NCBI RefSeq assembly: GCF_001280225.1
Contig: NZ_CP009253.1
Location: 124,001-188,000, forward strand
Length of the DNA: 64,000 nucleotides
Source: Buchnera aphidicola (Aphis glycines)
GTDB lineage: Bacteria > Pseudomonadota > Gammaproteobacteria > Enterobacterales > Enterobacteriaceae
Direction: 5' to 3'
Below are positions 39,065 to 51,309 of the stretch, piece after piece. Each line of letters starts with the position of its first letter. Position 1 is the stretch's first letter. The notes under the pieces are model-generated. The model saw only the letters and a program-made list of their open reading frames with translations, was not told the origin of the DNA and searched no databases. A program made the position numbers and the translations under genes.

Positions 39065-40867
39065 ATGATGGATGAAATTTTAATTAAAAATAACATTTTA
39101 AAAAAAAATATTGATGAAACTGATATAACTAGCTTAGTTTTTAATAAACTATTCCATGTTTTTGGAAAAGATTTTTGTGTTATACAGGAATCTAAGATGG
39201 GTTTTCCAATAATTTGGTTAAATAAAAATTGTTTATTACAAGTTATTAGACTTTTATTTGATGCACCGTACTCTTATAATATGCTTTTTGATTTGCATGG
39301 TGTAGATGAGCGTTGTCGATTACACCGAGAAAATCTTCCTAAAGCTGATTTTTCAGTTTTTTATCATTTAATATCTGTTAAACATAATATTGATTTTATG
39401 ATCAAAGTCCCTTTAATTAAAAACAATTTAATTTTATCTACATGTACTAATATATTTCCTAACGCCAATTGGTATGAGCGAGAAACATGGGAAATGTTCG
39501 GTATTGTTTTTAAAAATCATTCTAATTTAACACGTATTATTATGCCTAATACATGGACAGGTCATCCATTAAGAAAAGATTTTCCAGCTAGAGCTACTGA
39601 GTTCAAAAATTTCTTCTTAAATGAAGAAAGAGAAGATTTAGAAATGGAAAGTTTACGATTTAAACCTGAATCATGGGGCATGAAAAGAAAAAATAATGAT
39701 GTAGATTTTATGTTTTTAAATTTAGGCCCGAATCACCCTTCCGCACATGGTGCTTTTAGAATTGTTTTACAATTAGATGGTGAAAATATTGTCGATTGCG
39801 TTCCTGATATAGGCTATCATCATCGAGGAGCAGAAAAAATGGCTGAACGTCAATCATGGCATAGTTATATTCCATATACAGATCGTATTGAATATTTAGG
39901 CGGATGTATCAACGAGATGCCTTATATATTAGCAGTAGAAAAATTAGCTAATATTTCTGTTCCAGAAAAAGTAGAAGTAATTCGAGTAATGTTATCAGAA
40001 TTATTTAGAATTAATAGTCATTTATTATTTATTTCTACTTTTATTCAAGATGTAGGATGTATGACTCCTGTTTTTTTTGCCTTTACTGATCGTCAAAAAA
40101 TTTATGATTTAATTGAAGCGATAACTGGAGCAAGAATGCACCCTGCTTGGTTTCGTATTGGCGGGGTAGCTCATGATCTTCCAAAAGGATGGGATATTTT
40201 ATTAAATAATTTTCTAAAATGGATGCCCAAAAGACTTAAATATTATATAGATGTCGCTTTAAAAAACACTATTTTAATTAATCGTTCAAAAGGTATTGCT
40301 CAATATTCGCAAAAAGAAGCTTTGACTTGGGGTGTAACAGGCGCTGGTTTGCGTGCTACCGGATTAGATTTTGATGTACGAAAATGGAGACCTTACTCTG
40401 GATATCAAAATTATAGTTTTGAAATACCTATTGGCAGTGGGATCAGTGATTGTTATTCTAGAGTCATGATAAAAGTAGAAGAAATTTATCAAAGTTTATC
40501 AATTTTAAAGCAATGTTTAAATAATATGCCAGAAGGTCCTTATAAAGCAGATCATCCACTAACTACTCCGCCTCCTAAAGAGGATACGTTAAGATATATT
40601 GATAGTTTAATTAATCATTTTTTACAAGTATCTTGGGGTCCTGTGATTCCAGCAAATGAAAGTTTTCAGATGATTGAAGCAACTAAAGGTATTAATAGTT
40701 ATTATTTAATTAGTGATGGTGGTACTATGAGTTACAGAACGAGAATACGTACACCTAGTTTTGCACATTTACAACAAATACCTTCAGTTATTCGTGGAAG
40801 TTTAATATCGGATTTAATTGTATATTTAGGAAGTATTGATTTTGTTATGTCAGATGTGGATAGATAA
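39065..40867 (+). CDS. nuoCD: NADH-quinone oxidoreductase fused subunit C/D
   Basis: This is the gammaproteobacterial fusion of the 30-kDa (NuoC) and 49-kDa (NuoD) subunits, 600 residues as in E. coli. The C part (about 1-190) ends at [12 protein letters not shown] and HPLRKDFPA. The D part begins around [18 protein letters not shown] and includes [23 protein letters not shown], the quinone-site region and the C-terminal [12 protein letters not shown]. Two ATGs lie in tandem at 39065 and 39068; either could be used. nuoE begins 3 bases after the stop. Confidence 0.97.
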   Translation: MMDEILIKNNILKKNIDETDITSLVFNKLFHVFGKDFCVIQESKMGFPIIWLNKNCLLQVIRLLFDAPYSYNMLFDLHGVDERCRLHRENLPKADFSVFYHLISVKHNIDFMIKVPLIKNNLILSTCTNIFPNANWYERETWEMFGIVFKNHSNLTRIIMPNTWTGHPLRKDFPARATEFKNFFLNEEREDLEMESLRFKPESWGMKRKNNDVDFMFLNLGPNHPSAHGAFRIVLQLDGENIVDCVPDIGYHHRGAEKMAERQSWHSYIPYTDRIEYLGGCINEMPYILAVEKLANISVPEKVEVIRVMLSELFRINSHLLFISTFIQDVGCMTPVFFAFTDRQKIYDLIEAITGARMHPAWFRIGGVAHDLPKGWDILLNNFLKWMPKRLKYYIDVALKNTILINRSKGIAQYSQKEALTWGVTGAGLRATGLDFDVRKWRPYSGYQNYSFEIPIGSGISDCYSRVMIKVEEIYQSLSILKQCLNNMPEGPYKADHPLTTPPPKEDTLRYIDSLINHFLQVSWGPVIPANESFQMIEATKGINSYYLISDGGTMSYRTRIRTPSFAHLQQIPSVIRGSLISDLIVYLGSIDFVMSDVDR

Positions 40868-40869
40868 CT

Positions 40870-41378
40870 ATGAATAAAAAAAAAGAAAATTAAGAGAAAT
40901 TTCTACACAATTTGTATTAAGTACCTTCGAAATTAATGAAATAGAAAATCAAAAAAAATATTATGAAAATTATAAAGCAATTGCTATAGAAGCTTTAAAA
41001 ATTGTTCAGAAACAACGTGGTTGGGTGTCTGATCTAGCTATTATTGAAATTGCTAAAATACTTAATATCAATTCAAGTGATATAGAAAGTATAGCTACTT
41101 TTTATAGTCAAATTTATCGTCAACCTGTAGGGCGAAATATAATTCGTTATTGTGATAGCGTAGTTTGTTATTTAACAGGTTATCAAAAAATTAAAAAAGC
41201 ATTAGAAAATCATTTATCTATTAAAACAGGTCATACTACTTTAGATCAAAGATTTACTTTATTGCCTATTTGTTGTTTGGGGAATTGCGATAAAAGTCCA
41301 ACTATCATGATTAATGAAGATCTTCATTCTAAATTAACTCCAGAATCTGCACTAAATTTACTGGAATCATATAAATGA
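40870..41378 (+). CDS. nuoE: NADH-quinone oxidoreductase subunit E, frameshifted at an A9 run
   Basis: NuoE holds the [2Fe-2S] cluster N1a of complex I. The only well-placed ATG is 40870, just after nuoCD, but that frame reads MNKKKEN and stops at 40891. Adding one A to the A9 run at 40876-40884 gives 169 residues (E. coli 166) including STFEINEIE and the conserved [14 protein letters not shown]. Downstream everything is intact: [13 protein letters not shown], cluster cysteines in YCDSVVC and CCLGNC, and the final LLESYK. A start at GTG 41025 would drop the conserved helical N-terminus. A functional product probably needs slippage at the A-run. Sequencing error or early decay are alternatives. 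Confidence 0.85.
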
Positions 41379-42673
41379 ATAATAAAATCAATCGATTAGA
41401 AGAAACACATCCATTGACATGGAGAATGCGAGATGACAAAAAAACTGTCTGGATAAAAGAATATTGTAATAAAAATGGTTATATTGCTTTTAAAAAAACA
41501 TTGCATCAAAAAACATCGAAAGATGTAATTAATTTAGTAAAAGAATCCGATTTAAAAGGAAGAGGAGGAGCTGGTTTTCCTACAGGTTTAAAGTGGAGTT
41601 TAATGCCAGATAATATACATGATAAAAAAGAACATCGCTATTTATTATGTAATGCTGATGAAATGGAACCAGGTACTTATAAAGATAGGTTCTTGATAGA
41701 ACAGTTACCGCATCAGTTGATTGAAGGGATGTTATTATCAGCTTTTGCTATTCAAGCTACCCGTGGTTATATTTTTTTGAGAGGAGAATATATTAAAGGA
41801 GAACATGTTTTAAAAAAAGCAATACAGGAAGCAAGTAATTTTGGTTATATTGGTAAAAATATTTTAAATAGTGGCTTTAATTTTAATTTGTTTTTACATA
41901 CTGGGGCTGGTCGTTATATTTGTGGTGAAGAAACCGCTTTGATTAACTCATTAGAAGGTCGAAGAGCCAATCCTAGATTTAAACCACCATTCCCAGCAAT
42001 GTTTGGATTATGGGGGAAGCCCACTTGTGTTAATAATGTCGAAACTTTATCTAATGTTCCAGCTATTGTATTGCATGGCCCTCATTGGTACAAAACATTG
42101 TCTCATAGTTCTGATACTGGGACAAAGTTAATGGGTTTCTCAGGGAATGTTAATAACCCTGGTGTTTGGGAATTACCTTTTGGCATAACTGCACGTGAAA
42201 TTTTAGAAGATTATGCGTTAGGAATGAAATCAGGTTTATCTTTAAAAGCATGGCAGCCTGGAGGAGCAGGTACAGATTTTCTTGTCTCAAAACATTTAGA
42301 TTTATCTATGGATTTTAATACTATTACAAAAGCGGGTAGTCGATTAGGAACAGCTCTTTCTATGGCTGTAGATAATAAAACTAATATGGTTTCACTTGTA
42401 TATAATATAGAAAAATTTTTTGCTCGTGAATCATGCGGTTTGTGCACACCCTGTAGAGATGGATTGCCATGGATTGTAAAAATATTATATAGCTTAAAAA
42501 ATAAAGAAGGACAAACTAATGATATAAAAAATTTAGAAAAATTATGCTTTTCTCTTGGTCCAGGAAAAACATTTTGCGCTCATGCTCCTGGAGCGATTGA
42601 ACCATTACAAAGTGCTATGAAATATTTTCGTTCAGAATTTGAAGCTGGAATTAATATAAAAAATCAAATTTAA
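41375..42673 (+). CDS. nuoF: NADH-quinone oxidoreductase subunit F
   Basis: NuoF is the NADH- and FMN-binding subunit with cluster N3. The product has 432 residues (E. coli 445). The nucleotide-binding [41 protein letters not shown] and the N3 cysteines in [12 protein letters not shown] with the fourth in [10 protein letters not shown] are all present. Its ATG overlaps the nuoE stop by 4 bases, so nuoF translation may be coupled to nuoE even though the nuoE frame is interrupted upstream. Confidence 0.97.
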   Translation: MNNKINRLEETHPLTWRMRDDKKTVWIKEYCNKNGYIAFKKTLHQKTSKDVINLVKESDLKGRGGAGFPTGLKWSLMPDNIHDKKEHRYLLCNADEMEPGTYKDRFLIEQLPHQLIEGMLLSAFAIQATRGYIFLRGEYIKGEHVLKKAIQEASNFGYIGKNILNSGFNFNLFLHTGAGRYICGEETALINSLEGRRANPRFKPPFPAMFGLWGKPTCVNNVETLSNVPAIVLHGPHWYKTLSHSSDTGTKLMGFSGNVNNPGVWELPFGITAREILEDYALGMKSGLSLKAWQPGGAGTDFLVSKHLDLSMDFNTITKAGSRLGTALSMAVDNKTNMVSLVYNIEKFFARESCGLCTPCRDGLPWIVKILYSLKNKEGQTNDIKNLEKLCFSLGPGKTFCAHAPGAIEPLQSAMKYFRSEFEAGINIKNQI

Positions 42674-42772
42674 ATAAAAATATTACGAGGATGCAACCTA
42701 ATAAATCTAAGTTAACCATTTAATATTTAAATATAAAATTTGTTTTTTTAAAGAGTTTTGGAATTGTCTATT

Positions 42773-45496
42773 ATGTCTAAAATTTATATAAATAAAAAAG
42801 AATACTATGCAAATAAATCTCACAACTTATTACAGGCATGTCTATCAATTGGATTAGATATTCCTTATTTTTGTTGGCACCCTCAATTAGGTAGTGTAGG
42901 ATCTTGTCGGCAATGCGCTGTGACACAGTATGATAGTTTGTCAGATTCGAAAGGGCGATTAATTATGTCCTGCATGACTCCTATAGTAGATGGATCTATT
43001 ATTTCGACTAATGACAAGGTATCAAAAACATTTAGACAAAATATAGTAGAACTTTTGTTAACAAATCATCCACATGATTGTCCTGTATGTGAGGAAGGCG
43101 GTAATTGCCATTTGCAGGATGTAACAGTTATGAATAAACATCATATTCGAAATTATCGGTTCCCAAAAAGAACACATAAAAATCAATATTTAGGTTCTTT
43201 TATTAAACATGAAATGAATCGTTGTATTGGATGTTATCGTTGCGTCCGATATTACAAAGATTACGCAGATGGTAGAGATTTAAACGTTTATGGTTCTAAT
43301 AGTAATATTTATTTTGGTCGTGTAGAAGATGGAATTTTAGAGAATGAGCATTCAGGAAACTTAGTGGAAATATGTCCTACTGGTGTTTTTACTGATAAAA
43401 CACATTCTAAAAAATATAATCGAAAATGGGATATGCAATATGCTCCTAGTATATGTCAGAGTTGTAGTGTGGGATGCAATATTAGTATAGGTGAACGATA
43501 TGGCGAAATACGTCGTGTAGAAAATAGGTATCATTACAATATAAACCATTATTTCATTTGTGATTTAGGACGTTTTGGTTATTCACATAGTGATTTAAAA
43601 AACCGTCCTAGAAATCCTTCTTGTTTAATCGATGAAAAATTAAAAATATTGAATTTAAACGAGGCAATAAAAGAAGGAGTAAATTTTTTTCGACGTCATA
43701 AAAACATTATTGGTGTTGGTTCGTCACGGACAAGCGTAGAAAACAATTTTGCATTAAAAGAATTAGTTGGAGAAAATAATTTTTCTCATGGAATGTCTTC
43801 TAAAGAAGAATCTTGTTTGAAATTAATTTTAAATGTTTTTAAAAATAATAATTTATATATTCCATCTTTGAGAGAAATTGAAAGTTATGATTCTATTTTA
43901 ATTCTTGGGGAAGATTTGACTCAAACTTCGCCTCGTGTTGCGTTGGCAGTGCGTCAAGCCATTAAAAAGAAAGCTAAAGATATAGCTGAATTCAATGGAA
44001 TACCTAGATGGAATGCAACTGTTATATCTAACATTTCGGAGAATCATAAAAATTCATTGTACATCACTCATACGCACGAAACTAAATTAGATGATATTTC
44101 TGAGTGGTCTTATTTTGCATCAATCAATGATCAATCAAAATTTGGTTCCGCAATTGCACATAATTTAGATAATGATTTACCAGTTGTTGAAAATTTAAAT
44201 TCTTTTTTACTTGAGAAAGCTATTTGTATTTCAAAAAAATTACTTAATGCAAAAAAAACATTAATTATTTCTGGTACGAATTCATTTAGTACATCGATTA
44301 TAAAGACAGCTATTAATATAGCTATATCAATAAAAAAACATAAAAAAAATCATGTTGCCATGACTTTTTTAACATCTTCTTCAAATGCATTAGGATTAGG
44401 ATTAATCGGTGGAATTTCTATAGATCAAGTATATCGCAGATTAAATCAAAAACAAGCAGACGCTATTATATTTATGGAGTATGATTTATACCGTTATTTT
44501 TCTCAATATGATTGCGATAATATTTTAAAAAAGAAAACTAATGTTTTAGTAATAGATCATATATATACTGAAACTTATAAAAATTCTATGCTTAGTTTGC
44601 CATGTTTAAATTTTTCAGAAAGTTCTGGTACTGTAATTAACTTTGAAGGTAGAGCACAGCGTTTTTTTCAAGTTTACGATCCAATGTTTATTGATCAAAA
44701 AAATTGTCTTTATGAGAGTTGGAAATGGTTACATTTTATTCAGTGTAAACTTTTAAACAAAAAAATATCTTGGTTAAACTTAGATGATGTAATTACTTCT
44801 TATAGTAATAAGTACCCTATTTTTAAAACAATAAAAACCTCTCTACCTAATGCTGATTTTCGAATCAAAAATCAAAAAATTGCTCGTTCTCCTAATCGTT
44901 ACAGTGGACGAACTGCTTTAAAATCTCATATTGATATTCATGAAAGTTCTCAACCTCAGGATATTAACACCATGTTTTCTTTTTCTATGGAAGGTTTTAG
45001 CCAGCCTAATAAATCTTTTGAATATATTCCGTTTGCTTGGTTTCCTAGTTGGAATTCTCCACAAGCATGGAATAAATTTCAAAAAGAGGTGGGCAAAGAA
45101 TTAATATCTGGGGATTCAGGTGTTCATTTATTTAAAGAAAATCCGAAAATTAGCGATATTTATTTAAATTGTAAAATTAATATTGAAAAAAAATATTGGT
45201 ATATAATTCCATATTATCGTATTTTCGGGCATGAAGAATTAACACAATATTCATCTATTATTAAAGAAAATATCGCGCGCCCATATGCATTAATAAGTAA
45301 ATCAGACGCGCTAGAAATAGGATTAAAAAAAGATTCTATAATAAAATTTAATTGTTTAAATAAAAATTTTTGTTTAAATATAAGAATATCTGAGAATTTA
45401 CATTCACAACAGATCGGACTACCCATAGGAAGAAAAGGTTTTCCTAGTGCTTTAGTTGGAAAGAAAATTAAATATATAAGAGAATTTATTCAATGA
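42773..45496 (+). CDS. nuoG: NADH-quinone oxidoreductase subunit G
   Basis: NuoG is the largest complex I subunit and carries clusters N1b, N4, N5 and the off-path N7. I start at ATG 42773, giving 907 residues (E. coli 908) beginning [15 protein letters not shown] like E. coli MATIHVDGKEYEV. A TTG 15 bases upstream is possible but adds unrelated residues. Cluster motifs: [48 protein letters not shown], and the N7 set CQSCSVGC with FICDLGRFG. The C-terminal molybdopterin-oxidoreductase-like part is intact. About 100 bp separate it from nuoF. Confidence 0.96.
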   Translation: MSKIYINKKEYYANKSHNLLQACLSIGLDIPYFCWHPQLGSVGSCRQCAVTQYDSLSDSKGRLIMSCMTPIVDGSIISTNDKVSKTFRQNIVELLLTNHPHDCPVCEEGGNCHLQDVTVMNKHHIRNYRFPKRTHKNQYLGSFIKHEMNRCIGCYRCVRYYKDYADGRDLNVYGSNSNIYFGRVEDGILENEHSGNLVEICPTGVFTDKTHSKKYNRKWDMQYAPSICQSCSVGCNISIGERYGEIRRVENRYHYNINHYFICDLGRFGYSHSDLKNRPRNPSCLIDEKLKILNLNEAIKEGVNFFRRHKNIIGVGSSRTSVENNFALKELVGENNFSHGMSSKEESCLKLILNVFKNNNLYIPSLREIESYDSILILGEDLTQTSPRVALAVRQAIKKKAKDIAEFNGIPRWNATVISNISENHKNSLYITHTHETKLDDISEWSYFASINDQSKFGSAIAHNLDNDLPVVENLNSFLLEKAICISKKLLNAKKTLIISGTNSFSTSIIKTAINIAISIKKHKKNHVAMTFLTSSSNALGLGLIGGISIDQVYRRLNQKQADAIIFMEYDLYRYFSQYDCDNILKKKTNVLVIDHIYTETYKNSMLSLPCLNFSESSGTVINFEGRAQRFFQVYDPMFIDQKNCLYESWKWLHFIQCKLLNKKISWLNLDDVITSYSNKYPIFKTIKTSLPNADFRIKNQKIARSPNRYSGRTALKSHIDIHESSQPQDINTMFSFSMEGFSQPNKSFEYIPFAWFPSWNSPQAWNKFQKEVGKELISGDSGVHLFKENPKISDIYLNCKINIEKKYWYIIPYYRIFGHEELTQYSSIIKENIARPYALISKSDALEIGLKKDSIIKFNCLNKNFCLNIRISENLHSQQIGLPIGRKGFPSALVGKKIKYIREFIQ

Positions 45497-46461
45497 AATA
45501 TTTTGGAGCAGAGATATTAGAAATATTTTTAGGATTTTTTAAAATAATGTCATTCGTTGTTTTATTTATATTTTTTTCAGCAATGTTAAGTATTTTTGAA
45601 CGTAGATTACTGGCGTTTTTTCAAAATAGACACGGTCCTAATCGCGTTGGTTATTTTGGTAGCTTACAACTATGCGCAGATATGATTAAAATTCTATTTA
45701 AAGAAGATTGGGTTCCAAAATTTAGTAAAAAATTTATTTTTGTCTTATCTCCAATTATATCTTTTATTTCTTTGTTGTGCGTTATTCCCATCATTCCTTT
45801 TATTCCCAATCATCCTATAATTAACTTAAATATAGGAATTTTATTTTTTTTAATGATGGCCGGTTTATCTGTTTATGCAATATTATTTGCGGGATGGTCT
45901 AGTAATAACAAATATTCTTTATTAGGAGCTATTCGAGCTTCTGCACAAACCTTAAGTTATGAAGTATTTTTAGGCTTATCCTTAATGGGTGTTGTTGCTA
46001 AATCAGGATCATTTAGAATTTTAGATATTATAAATAATCAGAAGTACATGTGGAATATTATACCTCAATTTTTAGGGTTTTTGTGTTTTTTTATAGCTGG
46101 ATTAGCTATTTGTCATAGACACCCTTTTGATCAGCCTGAGTCTGAACAAGAATTAGCTGATGGTTATCATATTGAATATTCTGGAATGAAATTTGGTTTA
46201 TTTTTCATTGGAGAATATATTTCAATTGTTACAATTTCATCATTAATTACAGTGATGTTTTTAGGCGGATGTTCTGGTTTTGGAGAGCCTAGATTTTTTT
46301 GGTTTTTTTTAAAAATGATGTTTTTCGTTATTTTATTTATTTTAATTCGAGCTTCTTTACCTAGACCTAGGTATGATCAAATCTTATCTTTTGGATGGAA
46401 AGTATGTTTGCCTATGACATTATTAAATTTGCTTGTAACAGCTTTTTTTATATTAATTTAA
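45493..46461 (+). CDS. nuoH: NADH-quinone oxidoreductase subunit H
   Basis: NuoH is the membrane subunit at the quinone entry site. The product has 322 residues (E. coli 325) with about eight transmembrane helices. Signatures include [65 protein letters not shown] and [11 protein letters not shown]. It overlaps nuoG by 4 bases (ATGA), which suggests translational coupling in the operon. Confidence 0.97.
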   Translation: MKYFGAEILEIFLGFFKIMSFVVLFIFFSAMLSIFERRLLAFFQNRHGPNRVGYFGSLQLCADMIKILFKEDWVPKFSKKFIFVLSPIISFISLLCVIPIIPFIPNHPIINLNIGILFFLMMAGLSVYAILFAGWSSNNKYSLLGAIRASAQTLSYEVFLGLSLMGVVAKSGSFRILDIINNQKYMWNIIPQFLGFLCFFIAGLAICHRHPFDQPESEQELADGYHIEYSGMKFGLFFIGEYISIVTISSLITVMFLGGCSGFGEPRFFWFFLKMMFFVILFILIRASLPRPRYDQILSFGWKVCLPMTLLNLLVTAFFILI

Positions 46462-46486
46462 ACTTTTCTAAAAAGAGATTTTATTT

Positions 46487-47029
46487 ATGAACTTAAAAAA
46501 AATTATTATCGGTTTTTTTACTCAAATAAGAAGTATTTGTATGATTTTCGTAAATATATTTTCTAAATCTGAAACTAAATTATACCCAGAAGAAAAAGTT
46601 TACTTATCTCCTAGATACCGTGGACGTATTATATTAACAAGAAATTCAAATAAAGATGAGCGCTGTGTTGCGTGTAATTTATGCGCAGTAGTTTGTCCAG
46701 TGGATTGTATTTCTCTTCAAAAATCTGAAAAGATAGGTGGTCGTTGGTATCCTAAATTTTTTCGAATTAATTTTTCTCGTTGTATTTTTTGTGGTTTATG
46801 TGAAGAAGCCTGCCCTACAGCTGCTATTCAATTAACTTCTGATTTTGAATTATCAGATTTTAAAAGGTATAATTTAGTTTATGAAAAACAAGATTTATTA
46901 ATTTCTGGCCCTGGAAAATATCCTGACTATAATTTTTACCGTTTTTCCGGAACGCTGATTAGCGGGAAAAAAACAGGTGAATTAGATATAGAATCATCAC
47001 CTATAAACGTTAAAACTTTATTGCCGTAA
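46487..47029 (+). CDS. nuoI: NADH-quinone oxidoreductase subunit I
   Basis: NuoI carries clusters N6a and N6b linking the peripheral arm to N2. The product has 180 residues, as in E. coli. The two ferredoxin motifs [15 protein letters not shown] (about 66-80) and [15 protein letters not shown] (about 105-119) are complete. An amphipathic N-terminal segment anchors it to the membrane arm, and the C-terminus ends NVKTLLP. It lies 25 bp after nuoH and 15 bp before nuoJ. Confidence 0.97.
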   Translation: MNLKKIIIGFFTQIRSICMIFVNIFSKSETKLYPEEKVYLSPRYRGRIILTRNSNKDERCVACNLCAVVCPVDCISLQKSEKIGGRWYPKFFRINFSRCIFCGLCEEACPTAAIQLTSDFELSDFKRYNLVYEKQDLLISGPGKYPDYNFYRFSGTLISGKKTGELDIESSPINVKTLLP

Positions 47030-47044
47030 AAGAGAGGTTGATAA

Positions 47045-47548
47045 ATGAATTTCGCTTTTTATATATGTTCTTTCGTAGCTATCATATCTACATTGTTAGT
47101 TATTATTCAAAAAAATGCAGTTTATGCTTTACTATATTTAATAATTTCAATTCTATCGATATCAGGTATTTTTTTTACAATTGGAGCATTTTTTGCCGGT
47201 GCTCTTGAAGTTATTATATACGCAGGTGCAATTATAGTATTGTTTATTTTTGTGATTATGATGTTAAATCTTGGAAAAAGAGATGATATAAAAGAAAAAA
47301 AAAATTTACATCTTGTTTTTTGGATAACACCAAGCATTTTGACATTAATTTTATTTTTATCAATGACATATGTTATTTTTTTTCTTAAAGAAAAAAAAAT
47401 TGAATTTTTTTTGATGAATACTAAAATGATCGGTGTTAATTTATTTGGTCCATATTTATTGCTAGTTGAGCTTTCTTCTTTGCTTTTGTTATCCGCTTTA
47501 ATTGTAGTTTTTCATATTGGTAATAAAAAAAATAAATTAAAAAAATAA
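47045..47548 (+). CDS. nuoJ: NADH-quinone oxidoreductase subunit J
   Basis: NuoJ is a five-helix membrane subunit of complex I. The product has 167 residues (E. coli 184). The conserved helix-3 segment GAFFAGALEVIIYAGAIIVLFIFVIMML is visible (first part FFAGALEVIIYAGAIIVLF), preceded by NAVYALLYLI. The C-terminus is shortened and lysine-rich. It lies between nuoI and nuoK with short spacers, as in E. coli. Confidence 0.96.
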   Translation: MNFAFYICSFVAIISTLLVIIQKNAVYALLYLIISILSISGIFFTIGAFFAGALEVIIYAGAIIVLFIFVIMMLNLGKRDDIKEKKNLHLVFWITPSILTLILFLSMTYVIFFLKEKKIEFFLMNTKMIGVNLFGPYLLLVELSSLLLLSALIVVFHIGNKKNKLKK

Positions 47549-47582
47549 TCATACCCTATTAATTTTGTAAGGATAAAGATTT

Positions 47583-47885
47583 ATGATTTCTTTATTTCAT
47601 GGTTTATGTTTGTCATTAACGCTGTTTATGTTAGGTTTAACATCTCTAATAGTCCGTCGAAATATATTGTTTATATTAATTAGTTTAGAAATCATGATAA
47701 ATGCAGCTGCACTAGCATTAGTAATAGCAAGTACATATTGGAAACAAGCAGATGGTCAAATAGTTTATATTCTTGCTATTACATTAGCTGCATCTGAAGC
47801 TAGTATAGCATTGGCGTTATTACTTCAATTATATAGAAACAAAAAAACATTAAATATTAATTTATTAAGTGAGATGAGTGGATGA
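47583..47885 (+). CDS. nuoK: NADH-quinone oxidoreductase subunit K
   Basis: NuoK is a three-helix membrane subunit of the proton-pumping arm. The product has 100 residues, the E. coli length. The functionally important membrane glutamates are present in [15 protein letters not shown] (about residue 36) and [16 protein letters not shown] (about residue 72). An AAGGAT ribosome-binding site lies upstream. Its end overlaps nuoL by 4 bases (ATGA). Confidence 0.97.
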   Translation: MISLFHGLCLSLTLFMLGLTSLIVRRNILFILISLEIMINAAALALVIASTYWKQADGQIVYILAITLAASEASIALALLLQLYRNKKTLNINLLSEMSG

Positions 47886-49714
47886 ATATTATTTCTTTGA
47901 TAATTTTATTTCCATTATTTAGTTTTTTTATTCTCTCTTTTACACAAGGAACCATTTCTAATTGGAGTACAGCTTTCATAGGAGTTTGTTCAGTATTTGT
48001 TTCATTTCTTATTACTTTTTTTTATAGCATAATTTTTATTAATCATTCTTATCAATTTTGGATTCAAAGATTATGGTGTTGGATAGATATCAATGCATTA
48101 AGAATAAATTGTAATTTAATTTTGGATGGTTTGTCTTTAAGTATGTTATTGGTGATTACAGGGATAGGTTTATTAATACATATTTTTTCTATTTGGTATA
48201 TGAAAAATAAAGAAGGTTGTTCTCGTTTTTTTGCTTATACTAATTTATTTATAGCAAGTATGTCTTTATTGGTGTTAGCAGATAATTTTATACTTATGTA
48301 TATTGGATGGGAAGGTATAAGCATTTGTTCTTATTTATTAATCGGATTTTATTATAAAGATATTAACAATAACAAACACGCTTTAAAAGCTTTTGTTTTA
48401 ACGCGTATTTCAGATATATTTTTAATTGTTTCATTTTTTTTAATATATCAACAATATGGAACTTTTGATTTTCAAAAAATAAAATTTTTATCAAATTTTG
48501 TGCATATAAATAGTTCGATTACAAATGTGATAACATTTTTTTTGTTGGTAGGTGTCCTTGGTAAATCAGCGCAATTACCGTTACAAACTTGGCTTTCAGA
48601 TGCAATGGTTGGTCCAACTCCTGTTTCAGCTTTAATTCATGCGGCAACTATGGTAACAGCAGGTGTTTATTTAATAGGAAGAACATATTTTTTATTTTTA
48701 TTAACACCAAATGTATTGTTTATTGTAAGCGTCATTGGTATTTTGACGATATTACTTTCTAGTTTTTCTGCATTGGTTCAAACAGATATAAAACGTATCT
48801 TGGCATATTCAACTATGAGTCAAATAGGATATATGTTTTTATCATTAGGCGTGCAAGCATGGTCTGCTGCAATTACTCACTTAATTATACATGCTGTTTT
48901 TAAAGCATTATTATTTTTGTCTTCTGGTTCTTTAATCATTTTGTGTAAAAATGAAAAAAATATATTTAAAATGTCTAAAACAATTATAAAATGCCCTCTT
49001 TTATTTATTAGCTTTGTTTTCGGGGGAGCGTCTTTGATTTCATTTCCGTTAATTACATCAGGTTTTTATAGCAAAGGTAACATTTTATTTAGTGTATTGA
49101 AAAGTGGTCATATTAATTTATTTGCATTGGGTTTATTTGGTTCATTATTAACATCAATTTATACTTGTAGAATGATTTTTATTTTATTTAAAAAATATAG
49201 TTTTTCTCATTTTTTATATAAAAAAGAATTAGTTCATAATTGTCCTTTGTTTATTTTATTAATTTTTTCTAGTGCTCTTAGTATTTACATCGTACCTTCT
49301 CTATCTTTTGTATTTCCTATGTTAAAATATTCTATGGATAACAAATTTTTCTTTGAACTAATAACTAGTTCTATATCTTTTTTAGGTATTTGGATCGCAT
49401 ATTATTTATGGGTTAAAAATACAGGTTTTATTGAGAAATTTTTGAAATTAAAAATCTTTCGATCTATACATTATTTTTTATTAAATGGATGGTGTTTTGA
49501 CTCATTATATAATTTATTTTTTGTTAATTCATATTTATCTATTTCTAATATTTTGTTTTCTGATCCATTTAATAAAATAAATATTTTTTTGATTAATATA
49601 ATAAAAAATTTTAATGTAATTTTATTAAAAACTGTTAACGGAAATATAAAATGGTATATAGAATCTATGATATTAGGTGTAAATTTAATTTTTATATTGA
49701 TTTTGTTTTTTTAA
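47882..49714 (+). CDS. nuoL: NADH-quinone oxidoreductase subunit L
   Basis: NuoL is the distal antiporter-like proton channel with the long lateral helix. The product has 610 residues (E. coli 613). Visible motifs are the membrane glutamate in [20 protein letters not shown] (about 144), the lysine segment [18 protein letters not shown] (about 229), [47 protein letters not shown] and [13 protein letters not shown]. The C-terminal third is AT-driven in composition but keeps its hydrophobic pattern. Confidence 0.96.
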   Translation: MNIISLIILFPLFSFFILSFTQGTISNWSTAFIGVCSVFVSFLITFFYSIIFINHSYQFWIQRLWCWIDINALRINCNLILDGLSLSMLLVITGIGLLIHIFSIWYMKNKEGCSRFFAYTNLFIASMSLLVLADNFILMYIGWEGISICSYLLIGFYYKDINNNKHALKAFVLTRISDIFLIVSFFLIYQQYGTFDFQKIKFLSNFVHINSSITNVITFFLLVGVLGKSAQLPLQTWLSDAMVGPTPVSALIHAATMVTAGVYLIGRTYFLFLLTPNVLFIVSVIGILTILLSSFSALVQTDIKRILAYSTMSQIGYMFLSLGVQAWSAAITHLIIHAVFKALLFLSSGSLIILCKNEKNIFKMSKTIIKCPLLFISFVFGGASLISFPLITSGFYSKGNILFSVLKSGHINLFALGLFGSLLTSIYTCRMIFILFKKYSFSHFLYKKELVHNCPLFILLIFSSALSIYIVPSLSFVFPMLKYSMDNKFFFELITSSISFLGIWIAYYLWVKNTGFIEKFLKLKIFRSIHYFLLNGWCFDSLYNLFFVNSYLSISNILFSDPFNKINIFLINIIKNFNVILLKTVNGNIKWYIESMILGVNLIFILILFF

Positions 49715-49770
49715 AAAATTTAATTAATTAACCATTTTAAATTTTTATAAATTATAGGAATATATCTCTG

Positions 49771-51309
49771 ATGTTGCTTTCTTTGTTAGTTATCATTCCA
49801 TTTTTTGGTAGTATTATTTCATTCTTCTCTTTTCAACTAAAACAATGTATTCCTCGTTATGTTGCGATATTCAGTATAGTATTAACGCTTTTAATTTCTA
49901 TTAAATTATGGTTTTTTGACAGTTCACATGTTTATCAAATAAAAAATTATCCTCATTGGAATCATGAATTAATACTTAGTTGGATTCCAAGATTTGGAGT
50001 TGAATTTCATTTAGCTGTTGATAGCTTCTCAATGATTATGTTATTTTTAACTTTTTTTTTAGGAATTATTTCCATTTTTTCTGCATGGAACGAAGTAAAA
50101 GAAAACGAGGGTTTTTTTTATTTTAATATAATGTTGGCTTTAACTGGTGTTATAGGTATTTTTATTGCTTGCGATTTATTTTTATTTTTCTTTTTTTGGG
50201 AAATTGTATCAATTCCAATGTATTTTTTAATTGCACTATGGGGAAATAACAAAAAAAACAAAACGCATGCTATAAATGCTGCAAATAAATTTTTCATATA
50301 TTCTCAAATATCTGGTTTACTAATATTAATATCAACTTTTTTGTTAGTTTTTAATTATTATCAAAACACCCATGTTTTTACATTTAATTATAACTTATTA
50401 TTATTCAATTCGATCAATCCGAATATAGAATATATGATTATGCTAGCTTTTTTTATTGCTTTTGTTATTAAGATGCCTATTGTTCCATTTCATAGTTGGT
50501 TATCGGACTTTCACGTTGAGTCTTCATATTGCGGCTCTATAGATATAATTGGAGCTTTATTAAAAACCGCTCCTTATGCACTTTTTCGTTATAATATAAC
50601 ACTTTTTCCTAATTCCATGCACAAATTTGCTCCTATTGCAATGTTTTTAGGTTTATTTAGTATTTTTTATGGTTCTTTACTTGCTTTTTCTCAAACTAAT
50701 ATCAAACGTTTAATTGCATATGCTTCTATATCTCATATGGGATTAATTTTAATTGCTATTTATAGTAACAATGAAATTTCTTTTCAGGGAATAGTTGTGC
50801 AAATAATATCTAGTAGTTTATCTACTGCTGCTTTATGTATTTTATCAGGTCAAATTTATAAATATTTTAAAACTCAAAATATTCTTGAAATGGGTGGATT
50901 TTGGTCTAATTTTTATTGGATTCCTGCTTTTTCTTTGTTTTTTTCTTTAGCAAATTTAGGACTGCCAGGAACAGGAAATTTTATTGGTGAATTTTTAATT
51001 TTGTTTGGAATGTTTAAAACATATTCAATTGTATCTGTTATTGCTGTAATAAGTATTGTTTTTTCTTCTATTTATTCCTTACATATGATGCAGAGAATTT
51101 ATTATGGATCGTCGAAACAAAAACATGCCATAATATTTCCCAACATGAAAGAATTTGGAATTTCAATAATATTAATTTTTACATTACTTTTTGTAGGTTT
51201 AATACCTCAAAAAATATTAAATATTTCAACAGACACTATATCTTCTATATATTATTTTCAAAAGAAAATTGTGAATTCTATTTCAAAACAAGGTTTTAAT
51301 AAACAATGA
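49771..51309 (+). CDS. nuoM: NADH-quinone oxidoreductase subunit M
   Basis: NuoM is the second antiporter-like subunit. The product has 512 residues (E. coli 509). Key segments are FFFWEIVSIPMYFLIALWG (membrane Glu about 144), FVIKMPIVPFHSWLSDFHVE (Lys about 234), GALLKTAPYALFRYN, KRLIAYASISHMGLILIAIY and NLGLPGTGNFIGEFLILFG. It overlaps nuoN by 4 bases (ATGA), again suggesting coupled translation. Confidence 0.96.
   Translation: MLLSLLVIIPFFGSIISFFSFQLKQCIPRYVAIFSIVLTLLISIKLWFFDSSHVYQIKNYPHWNHELILSWIPRFGVEFHLAVDSFSMIMLFLTFFLGIISIFSAWNEVKENEGFFYFNIMLALTGVIGIFIACDLFLFFFFWEIVSIPMYFLIALWGNNKKNKTHAINAANKFFIYSQISGLLILISTFLLVFNYYQNTHVFTFNYNLLLFNSINPNIEYMIMLAFFIAFVIKMPIVPFHSWLSDFHVESSYCGSIDIIGALLKTAPYALFRYNITLFPNSMHKFAPIAMFLGLFSIFYGSLLAFSQTNIKRLIAYASISHMGLILIAIYSNNEISFQGIVVQIISSSLSTAALCILSGQIYKYFKTQNILEMGGFWSNFYWIPAFSLFFSLANLGLPGTGNFIGEFLILFGMFKTYSIVSVIAVISIVFSSIYSLHMMQRIYYGSSKQKHAIIFPNMKEFGISIILIFTLLFVGLIPQKILNISTDTISSIYYFQKKIVNSISKQGFNKQ

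Noticed and set aside
41025..41378. GTG at 41025 as the true start of nuoE
   Set aside because: It removes about 50 residues that include the conserved [13 protein letters not shown] helix, which is intact in the same frame upstream. A frameshift at the A9 run explains the data better.
42758..42772. TTG at 42758 as nuoG start
   Set aside because: It adds five residues not found in NuoG, while ATG 42773 aligns with the E. coli start.
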